Shown here: positions 1-4,992 of the stretch, piece after piece
How the letters are laid out: each line of letters opens with the position of its first letter
Position numbering within the stretch: the stretch's first letter is position 1
From: Candidatus Limnocylindrales bacterium
Lineage (GTDB): Bacteria > Chloroflexota > Limnocylindria > Limnocylindrales > CSP1-4
Assembly (NCBI GenBank): GCA_030647575.1
Contig: JAUSJS010000200.1
Coordinates: 1-6,522, forward strand
Direction of reading: 5' to 3'
DNA length: 6,522 nt
Program-made: the position numbers and the translations under genes
The notes under the pieces: generated by a model
What the model saw: only the letters and a program-made list of their open reading frames with translations
What the model was told of the DNA's origin: nothing
Databases searched by the model: none

Positions 1-332
1 GAGCCGACCCGGATGAACGTCGGCCGCTCGGTGATCGCGAGGATCTCCGCAACCACGATCTCGACGTTGTCCGTGCCGATGCCGGTCGAGACGACCGACA
101 CCCGACGGCCCCGGAACCACCCGGTGACCGAGGCGAACTCCCGGTGCTGTCGCTCGAGCTCGATGGAATCGAAGCGCGTGGCGATCCGGGAGGTTCGATC
201 GGGGTCACCGGGGAGGAGGATGTACTCGGCCAGTTCGCCTGGACCGAGACCGATGTGGTACTGCCGTTCTCCGGACGGGATCGCGATCCTGCGATCCAAC
301 GGGGTTTCGACGCGGTGATCCGCGTTCGGCAA
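1..332 (-). CDS. Nucleoside phosphorylase, uridine phosphorylase-like (N-terminal part, gene cut by window edge)
   Basis: The 110 visible residues match the N-terminal half of the PNP/UDP phosphorylase family, cytoplasmic enzymes that cleave nucleosides with phosphate to a free base and (deoxy)ribose-1-phosphate. Visible motifs are YHIGLGPGEL (residues 25-34), LLPGDPDR (39-46), QHREF (62-66), STGIGTDN (82-89) and FIRVG (106-110). By comparison with E. coli Udp, His26 corresponds to His8, Arg46 to Arg30, Arg64 to Arg48 and Arg108 to Arg91, the phosphate-site residues, so the visible part looks catalytically intact. The frame has no ATG. I chose the TTG at 330-332 because GAGGG lies 7 bases upstream and the family core begins about 25 residues later; other in-frame TTGs are at 297-299 and 363-365. 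The C-terminal half, which sets uridine versus purine specificity, is outside the window. The STGIGTDN form resembles the uncharacterised 'phosphorylase family' branch, so the substrate is uncertain. Confidence 0.85.
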   Translation of the reverse strand, partial: MPNADHRVETPLDRRIAIPSGERQYHIGLGPGELAEYILLPGDPDRTSRIATRFDSIELERQHREFASVTGWFRGRRVSVVSTGIGTDNVEIVVAEILAITERPTFIRVG

Positions 333-358
333 GACCCATCCCTCGCTCAGGTGGCTGC

Positions 359-372
359 TTCGCAAGCGCGAA
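359..372 (-). other. Small hairpin in the phosphorylase leader
   Basis: TTCGC and GCGAA form a perfect 5-bp stem around a 4-base loop. It sits just after the predicted transcription start and about 27 bases before the TTG start codon, so it could be an operator half-site or a 5'-end stabilising hairpin. The stem is short and could occur by chance. Confidence 0.25.
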
Positions 373-381
373 ACTCGGCCG

Positions 382-411
382 AGGATAGTCCCGCGTTCTC
401 ACGAGCGTCAA
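382..411 (-). promoter_or_regulatory. Sigma70-like promoter for the nucleoside phosphorylase gene
   Basis: Read on the minus strand, TTGACG (406-411) and TATCCT (382-387) are separated by 18 bases, matching a housekeeping -35/-10 pair at five and four of six positions. The -35 box overlaps the TGA stop of the LTD gene (408-410). Transcription would start near 375, leaving a leader of about 43 bases before the TTG start codon. This would let the phosphorylase be expressed independently of the long upstream gene. It is a motif match only. Confidence 0.5.
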
Positions 412-3400
412 GCCGGGTGGAACGTGCTGCCGTCACGCTCAGCCGAGCGTGGGGAAGGTTGCGGGCTCGCAGACGCCCCGAAGGCGGCCAGGCGGGCGGC
501 GACCTTCTCCTCCAGGCGGCGCCGGGCGTGGGCCCGACGACCGAGGGTGACCGCCAGCGAGGCGAGCGATAGCGCGACCAGGGTCCCAAGGCCGGCGAGC
601 CCGGCGCCGACGCTCGGAGGCCCGTCCAGGAAGCCCACCCGCTGGGTCGACGGTGCCGCGGAGTCGAGCCGGGCGGACCCGCCCACCTCGGCGGGCCTGG
701 CCATGCCATTCCCACCGTCGGCGCGGTCGATGGCGGGAGCGACCGGGTCACCCGCCTGGATGATCCCGCCCGGATCGTCGACGACGACGGCCGGACCGTC
801 CGTCAGTTGCTCGACGTGCCCGGTCGCGTTGATGGCGTCCTCGGGCTCAAGCAGTGGAAGCAGGTCCAGGGCCGCGCCCCGCAGGACCACGAGGCCAACG
901 GTGGTTCCGTCGTCGAGCAGCAGGCCATCGGTTCGGAGGTCCACGATCAGGCCACCGACACGCACCATCCGCCCGGTGAATGCCACGAGGTCGATCAGGT
1001 CGGCGTCGACGGTCCCGGCCGGCGACGGCTCACCGCCGGGCCCCGGCGCGCCCGCGGAGCTGACGGGATCGCCACCGGAAACCGTGCCCCGGCCGGCGTT
1101 GGGCGCAGGCGCGCCCAGGAGGCGGAGGTCGGCGGATGTGCGCGGCGTGATGGCGTAACGCTGGTCGGAGGCCGTCGGATATGGCCGCCGGACGATGCCG
1201 ATGACGCTGGCCATCCGACCCTCCACGAGCGCCGTGACGGCGATCCCCGAGCCTGGCTGGCCCACGACGACCACCCTGGCGGCGGCGACCAGCAGCTCGG
1301 CCCGCCAGCGGTCGCCGAGCTTGCGGACGTCGTCGATCCGACCGGTGACCGTCACGAGGCGCCATTCCTGCGCGAGGCTCGGTGCTCCGCGCAGGGTGAG
1401 CGGCGCGGGAGGCTGCCCGCTGCCCAGGATGGTGAGCTGCTCGGTTCGAAGTCGAGGTGCCCCGTAGGCGAGCCCGACCTTGCCCTCGGCACGGATCCTC
1501 GTTCCGACCGATGGCGCGTCGATGCCGCTCGGCAGCAGGAGCTCGATCGCCGCCGACGCATCCTGCACCACGATCCGCCTGCCGGTCGCGTCGAGCAGGG
1601 TCGCCGGAGCGGTCACGATCCCAGCGATCGCGACGAACTGATCGATGAGGCCGAGCGCCCGTGCGATCTCGATGGTGGAGCTGGACGGCGACCCGGGAGC
1701 GTCCGTCGACCCGGGCGATCCGGCGGGACCCGCTCCCGTCGCCGGCACACCCAGGCCCACCAGGGCGACCGCGTCCGTCGGGTCGCGCAGGCAGATTCGG
1801 TAGCCGTCGAGCGCGCCCTTCCTGGTCGCCCGTTGGCCGACGACGCCGACCACCCGGTAGGTCGCGCCGACCGCGAAGGCGTCGCCCTCGAGCTGGCTCG
1901 AAGCGTCGGCGATGACCTTAATCGGTGCCGCCCCGGATCGCTCGAGGAGGATCGTGAGATCGCCGCCCGACGATCGCTTCGGCCTGGTCGAGATCGTGCC
2001 CGTGGCGGTCACGAGCCGTCCTTCGACCGTCTCTTCGAGGCCGCCGGGTCCTGCCGCGATCGGGACCGGCACGGCGCCACTGCCGATCGCACGCACCCCG
2101 TCGGTGGCCGCTCGGATCTCGAGCTGACCGTATGGGGCGGCCAGCGTGCCACTGACCCGCAGGAGCGTGCCTCTCAGAAACCCGTCCACGCCGCTCGGCA
2201 GTCGGACCGCGATCCCGGCAGTGTCATCGCCGATCGCGATGAGTGCCGGCGTCCCGAGCCGACCTTTCTCGGCCGTGACGACAGCCGTCACGTCGACGCG
2301 CGCACCTATGGGCATCGCGCGAACGGCCGCGAGGGTTTGCGTGGCGCCGGGGGTCGGACTCGCCAGGGGTGTCGGGGTCGGGTCAGGCGTGGCGCCTGGC
2401 GTCGGCGTGGCGTCGGGGGTCGGCTTCGGGCTCGCCTCCGGCGTGGGCGTCGGTGTCGGGGTCGGCGTGGGCGTCGGCTCGGCCACGACCAGTTCGCCGC
2501 TCAGCGTGGCATGGAGGCGATACCCCGCACTGCCGGTGCCGGAGCTGTCTCGCTGTCCGAGCGGGCCGGAGACCGTCGCGATCATGCCGGAGCCGATCGT
2601 CTGGCCCGCCAGCGCCTCCACCCCGATCACCGCCCGGATCGGGCCGGACCCGTCGTCGAGCGTGATCCCGATCCCGTCGACGAGCGTGTCCGGAGACCCG
2701 CTGATGGTGCCGGCGACCTGGACGCGCATGCCCTCGTAGGGCTCGCCGGCGTCGCCGGTTGCGACCGACGGTGCGGCCGGGATGCTGCCGAGGGCTCCGC
2801 GCTCGATCGCGGTCTCGGCCAGCCGGAGGGTTCGCTGCGAGAACCGGCTCGAGATCGAGCCGCGGAGGACGGCCGTGGTGCCCGCCGGCCAGGAGCCGAC
2901 CACGGTCGCGTCGAGATATACGGCGATGCCGCCCGAGGCGTCCTGGACAAATCCGCCATGGCCCGACTCGAGGCCTCCGAGCTCGGTCGTCAGGACGCCT
3001 TCGACCGTGACGGTCGTTCCGTCCGGAAGCGCCCGCGCGCTGGCGATGGGCATGGGTGTTGGCGCCGGGGTCGGTGTCGCGACCGGCGTCGGGGTCGGGG
3101 TGGGGCTCGGCGAGGGAATCGGCGTCGGCATCGGGGTCGGAGTCGGCGTCGGGGTGGGGCTCGGCGTCGGCGTGGGCGTGGGACTCGAGGCGGGAGTCGG
3201 GCTCGGCGTCGGGCTGGCGCCAGGCGTCGGGGAGGGGCTCGGCGAAGGGCTCGGGCTCGCGGCCGGCACCGGCGGGGAGCCCAGACCCTGCGGCGACGGC
3301 GAACCCTGCACGAACCAATCGGACGCGTTGTCGTTGGTGTCGACCGTGTTCCCGGCCGCACCGCCGGGCATCCGCTCGAGGCTCGAACCAGCCGGCGGGG

Positions 3401-3881
3401 CGCTGGCCGGGGCCCCCTCGACGAAACCGTTCGTGGCATCACCCCAGCCGACCGAATCGACGACCGAGCCACCCGCGATCCGGAGCGCCAGAGCACCACC
3501 GGTCGCCGCGAAACCGCCCGAGTAAGCCACGTCCGCGACGGCCGCGTAGCTGCCGGAGGCGTTGGCGAGGAGCAGGCGCCTGCCAGGCGAGAGAACCGTG
3601 GAGGCATCCCAGCTGCCCTTGCGGGTCACCGTCGAACCCGATGCCGTCGCGTAGACCAGCTCGAGCCCGACCAGATCGATCGGCGTGGCACCCTGGTTGG
3701 CGATCTCGACGAACTCGTCGGACGCCGAGGCGCCACCCGTCTCGACCTCCGAGAGCACGAGCGCGGACGTGGGCCAACCGACGGCCGCGGCCAGCACCGG
3801 CAACCCTCCGGGTCCGCTGGCCGTGGCGACCATGACGACGACGATGAGCGCGGTCAGGCCCGCGCGCCGGGCACGATCCAT
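408..3881 (-). CDS. Surface-anchored lamin-tail-domain protein with seven OB-fold-like modules
   Basis: This 1157-residue protein begins with a signal peptide (basic MDRARR, hydrophobic core 9-20, Ala-rich cleavage region near 30-33). A lamin-tail domain follows at about 38-155 (LVLSEV, DEFVEIANQG, LVGLELVYA, a late VDSVGWGDA) and a spacer (156-202). The rest alternates linkers and beta-rich modules that I read as OB folds: a Thr/Ser-Pro linker (203-278), modules 1-2 (280-467), a second Thr-Pro linker (468-514), modules 3-4 (516-710), a Gly/Ser/Pro linker (711-737), modules 5-6 (738-923), a linker (924-957) and module 7 (958-1042). One transmembrane helix (about 1090-1114) is followed by RRAHARRRLEEK, a stop-transfer signal, leaving a cytoplasmic tail of about 43 residues. 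The ATG start has GGGAGGT 5 bases upstream. LTD and OB domains co-occur in secreted nucleases of the ExeM type, but I see no endonuclease/exonuclease/phosphatase motifs here. A likely role is binding extracellular polymer (DNA or polysaccharide) or scaffolding at the cell surface; this is inference. Adhesin is the main alternative. Confidence 0.88.
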   Translation of the reverse strand: MDRARRAGLTALIVVVMVATASGPGGLPVLAAAVGWPTSALVLSEVETGGASASDEFVEIANQGATPIDLVGLELVYATASGSTVTRKGSWDASTVLSPGRRLLLANASGSYAAVADVAYSGGFAATGGALALRIAGGSVVDSVGWGDATNGFVEGAPASAPPAGSSLERMPGGAAGNTVDTNDNASDWFVQGSPSPQGLGSPPVPAASPSPSPSPSPTPGASPTPSPTPASSPTPTPTPSPTPTPTPTPMPTPIPSPSPTPTPTPVATPTPAPTPMPIASARALPDGTTVTVEGVLTTELGGLESGHGGFVQDASGGIAVYLDATVVGSWPAGTTAVLRGSISSRFSQRTLRLAETAIERGALGSIPAAPSVATGDAGEPYEGMRVQVAGTISGSPDTLVDGIGITLDDGSGPIRAVIGVEALAGQTIGSGMIATVSGPLGQRDSSGTGSAGYRLHATLSGELVVAEPTPTPTPTPTPTPEASPKPTPDATPTPGATPDPTPTPLASPTPGATQTLAAVRAMPIGARVDVTAVVTAEKGRLGTPALIAIGDDTAGIAVRLPSGVDGFLRGTLLRVSGTLAAPYGQLEIRAATDGVRAIGSGAVPVPIAAGPGGLEETVEGRLVTATGTISTRPKRSSGGDLTILLERSGAAPIKVIADASSQLEGDAFAVGATYRVVGVVGQRATRKGALDGYRICLRDPTDAVALVGLGVPATGAGPAGSPGSTDAPGSPSSSTIEIARALGLIDQFVAIAGIVTAPATLLDATGRRIVVQDASAAIELLLPSGIDAPSVGTRIRAEGKVGLAYGAPRLRTEQLTILGSGQPPAPLTLRGAPSLAQEWRLVTVTGRIDDVRKLGDRWRAELLVAAARVVVVGQPGSGIAVTALVEGRMASVIGIVRRPYPTASDQRYAITPRTSADLRLLGAPAPNAGRGTVSGGDPVSSAGAPGPGGEPSPAGTVDADLIDLVAFTGRMVRVGGLIVDLRTDGLLLDDGTTVGLVVLRGAALDLLPLLEPEDAINATGHVEQLTDGPAVVVDDPGGIIQAGDPVAPAIDRADGGNGMARPAEVGGSARLDSAAPSTQRVGFLDGPPSVGAGLAGLGTLVALSLASLAVTLGRRAHARRRLEEKVAARLAAFGASASPQPSPRSAERDGSTFHPA
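434..451 (-). repeat. Perfect inverted repeat at the 3' end of the LTD gene
   Basis: CACGCTC and GAGCGTG pair in a 7-bp stem with a 4-base loop, 24 bases before the LTD stop codon. On the minus strand a C-rich run precedes it and no T tract follows, so it is a poor intrinsic terminator. It encodes part of the odd tail PSPRSAERD. Its form suggests a degenerate copy of a short dispersed palindromic element that has been read into the gene, but only one copy is visible in the window. Confidence 0.35.
2340..2480 (-). repeat. Hexanucleotide-like repeat encoding the second Thr-Pro linker
   Basis: This stretch of the LTD gene encodes residues 468-514, a run of Thr-Pro dipeptides with Ala, Ser, Asp and Lys interruptions. 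The plus strand shows imperfect units of the GGCGTC/GGGGTC type. The protein segment would be an extended, protease-resistant spacer between the first and second OB-like pairs, a common feature of bacterial extracellular proteins. Such tracts usually vary in length between strains by slippage. Confidence 0.8.
3048..3275 (-). repeat. Hexanucleotide-like repeat encoding the first Ser/Thr-Pro linker
   Basis: This encodes residues 203-278 of the LTD protein, almost entirely Ser-Pro and Thr-Pro dipeptides with a few Ala, Met, Ile and Val. It separates the lamin-tail domain from the first OB-like pair. The plus (template) strand is an imperfect array of GGCGTC, GGGGTC and GGGCTC units. It includes a G-run cluster at 3091-3116 (three runs of four G and one of three), a possible quadruplex-forming site. 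The longest linker in the protein, it probably holds the LTD well away from the OB region. Confidence 0.8.
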
Positions 3882-3926
3882 CGGTGACCTCCCGGCGGGA
3901 CGGGATGCACAAAGGGCGAGAGGTTG

Positions 3927-3932
3927 GTTATA
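3927..3932 (-). promoter_or_regulatory. -10-like element for the LTD gene
   Basis: TATAAC on the minus strand matches the -10 consensus at five of six positions and is one of few AT-rich spots in the region. Transcription would start near 3920, giving a leader of about 39 bases before the ATG at 3881. No convincing -35 lies 16-18 bases upstream; the nearest TTG hexamer is about 26 bases away. An activator-dependent or alternative-sigma promoter is possible. Confidence 0.4.
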
Positions 3933-4038
3933 GCCGGCGCTGCTGCACCGCGGCTTAGCTGCAACTCAACCGCTACGTACCTGCGGCCGCGATGGCGGCG
4001 TTCGACTACGATGCGCACCACATCCGAGCCCACTCCAC

Positions 4039-4043
4039 AGGAG
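4039..4043 (+). promoter_or_regulatory. Ribosome binding site that fixes the membrane-protein start at GTG 4049
   Basis: AGGAG lies 5 bases before GTG 4049-4051. The longer in-frame ATG at 3992 has no purine-rich site ahead of it and would add a 19-residue extension that does not look like a signal. The GTG start is therefore preferred. Confidence 0.7.
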
Positions 4044-4048
4044 ATACC

Positions 4049-4762
4049 GTGGCCCGCGCAAAACGAACCGAACGCGCCACCGCCCGCCGCCGCTACCGAG
4101 CCGCCACCGAACCGGCCGAGCTCGAGACCGAAGACGAGGCTGCCGGCAGCGCGCCGAGCCGTGCCGCCCAGCCGGCCCGCCCGAGTGCCGGCGCCGTGAG
4201 GATGGGCATCGTGGCCGCCCTGCGCGCCTCGATCCACCCGCTCCGGGTTCGCGACGACCTGGCCGCACTGCCGTCGCTGATGACCCACAAGGCGCTCTGG
4301 CTGCCCGTGCTGGTCACCGTCGCCAGCACCGTCGCGGTCGTTGCCACCGGCGGCAAGAACTCGATCACCGCGATCCTGTTCGCCTACTTCGTCCAGACGC
4401 CGGCGATCGGCGGCGTCTTCCTCGCCGGCTTCCTGGCCCCGCGTGCGAGCTGGCTGCTCGGTGCGATCGTCGGCATCGTTGCGGCGATCGGGTACGTTGC
4501 GGTCCTGACCCTCGTGCCGGGTTCGCTCAGCCCTACCGAGCCGGGCGCGGCCACGATCGAGAGCATCGCCATCTCCGCCTTCCTCCTGTCGCCGGTCATG
4601 GGCGCGCTGTTCGCCTCGGCGGCGGCCTGGTACCGCCGCTTCCTCAGCCTGAGCAACCCGAATCGAGGACGCCGAAACCAGCCGCAGAAGCGGGTCGGGG
4701 ATGGCCGGACCCGCGGATCCAGTGCCCAGAAGACGAACACCAAGGCGCCCGCCCGCCGCTGA
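4049..4762 (+). CDS. Four-transmembrane protein with basic tails, function unknown
   Basis: I do not recognise this 237-residue protein. The N-terminus is very basic (RAKRTERATARRRYR, residues 3-17), followed by an acidic patch (ELETEDE, 24-30) and an Ala/Pro/Ser-rich spacer. An amphipathic stretch (52-80) precedes four hydrophobic helices at about 82-101, 104-129, 133-157 and 168-194, with prolines inside or beside several of them. The C-terminus (196-237) is again strongly basic and probably disordered (RGRRNQPQKR, KAPARR). Even helix number and positive tails on both ends predict both termini in the cytoplasm. Basic tails could contact RNA, ribosomes or acidic lipids, but no catalytic or transport motif is visible. 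The gene stands alone, divergent from the LTD gene and convergent with dnaE2. Start chosen from the AGGAG site; the alternative ATG at 3992 would give 256 residues. Confidence 0.8.
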   Translation: MARAKRTERATARRRYRAATEPAELETEDEAAGSAPSRAAQPARPSAGAVRMGIVAALRASIHPLRVRDDLAALPSLMTHKALWLPVLVTVASTVAVVATGGKNSITAILFAYFVQTPAIGGVFLAGFLAPRASWLLGAIVGIVAAIGYVAVLTLVPGSLSPTEPGAATIESIAISAFLLSPVMGALFASAAAWYRRFLSLSNPNRGRRNQPQKRVGDGRTRGSSAQKTNTKAPARR

Positions 4763-4777
4763 TTGGAGGCAACCCCG

Positions 4778-4841
4778 GTCGCGGTGCGACTCACAGTCGA
4801 CACGGGAGAGGCAAGGCGCTGTCGACGGGCCGTTGGACGGC
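4778..4841. repeat. Cluster of three short inverted repeats between the convergent genes
   Basis: Three consecutive dyads lie within 64 bases, starting 16 bases after the membrane-protein stop. GTCGC/GCGAC has a 3-base loop (4778-4790). GTCGACA/TGTCGAC has a 17-base loop (4796-4826). GCCGT/ACGGC has a 3-base loop (4829-4841). None is followed by a T tract. They may form a structured 3' end that slows RNA decay or aids termination. The 4763-4992 gap holds no credible gene on either strand. Confidence 0.35.
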
Positions 4842-4945
4842 AGAACGTGCGTGTCATTCGCGGAAACGTCACGAGGACTGGGTGCGGGTCGCGCTCGGTG
4901 TCTGGCGTCGCGTATCAGTCGCGCGGGCGGTTGAGGAGCGGGCGA

Positions 4946-4973
4946 ACGCCCCGGCGGGTCCGGACTGGGGCGT
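4946..4973 (-). terminator. Candidate GC-rich terminator hairpin after dnaE2
   Basis: ACGCCCC and GGGGCGT form a perfect 7-bp stem around a 14-base loop, 20 bases downstream of the dnaE2 stop on the minus strand. The loop contains a further GTCCGGAC palindrome. There is no T tract, so it would be a non-canonical terminator of the kind often suggested in high-GC bacteria, or simply a 3'-end stabiliser. Confidence 0.35.
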
Positions 4974-4992
4974 GACGCGGCAGCAGGCTCGT

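Noticed and set aside
13..572. Plus-strand frames over the left edge
   Set aside because: They are antisense to the phosphorylase and the LTD C-terminus and have Arg/Ser-rich nonsense composition; the minus strand shows clear family motifs.
3048..3275. CRISPR-like or tandem intergenic array
   Set aside because: The units are six bases, in frame, and encode a Pro-rich linker; there are no repeat-spacer boundaries.
2146..3525. Plus-strand frames with Gly-Val repeat runs resembling an elastin-like or PE-PGRS-like protein
   Set aside because: The Gly-Val runs are the exact antisense of the Thr/Ser-Pro linkers and have no independent start signal or conserved flanks.
807..3887. A plus-strand open frame of about 1,026 codons opposite the LTD gene
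   Set aside because: Its product is an Arg/Gly/Asp-rich sequence without domains. The minus strand has a signal peptide, an LTD, repeated modules, a membrane anchor and a proper ribosome binding site. Long antisense frames are expected in GC-rich genes.
3983..3990. GCGGCCGC palindrome in the divergent intergenic region
   Set aside because: An eight-base GC palindrome is common by chance in DNA of this composition and has no paired or repeated copy nearby.
4007..4012. TACGAT as a -10 box for the membrane-protein gene
   Set aside because: Only four of six positions match and no -35 element is seen 16-18 bases upstream, so it is not strong enough to list.
4763..4975. A possible 70-codon gene starting at TTG right after the membrane-protein stop
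   Set aside because: No ribosome binding site at usable distance, Arg-rich composition and no recognisable pattern; it runs through the dyad cluster.
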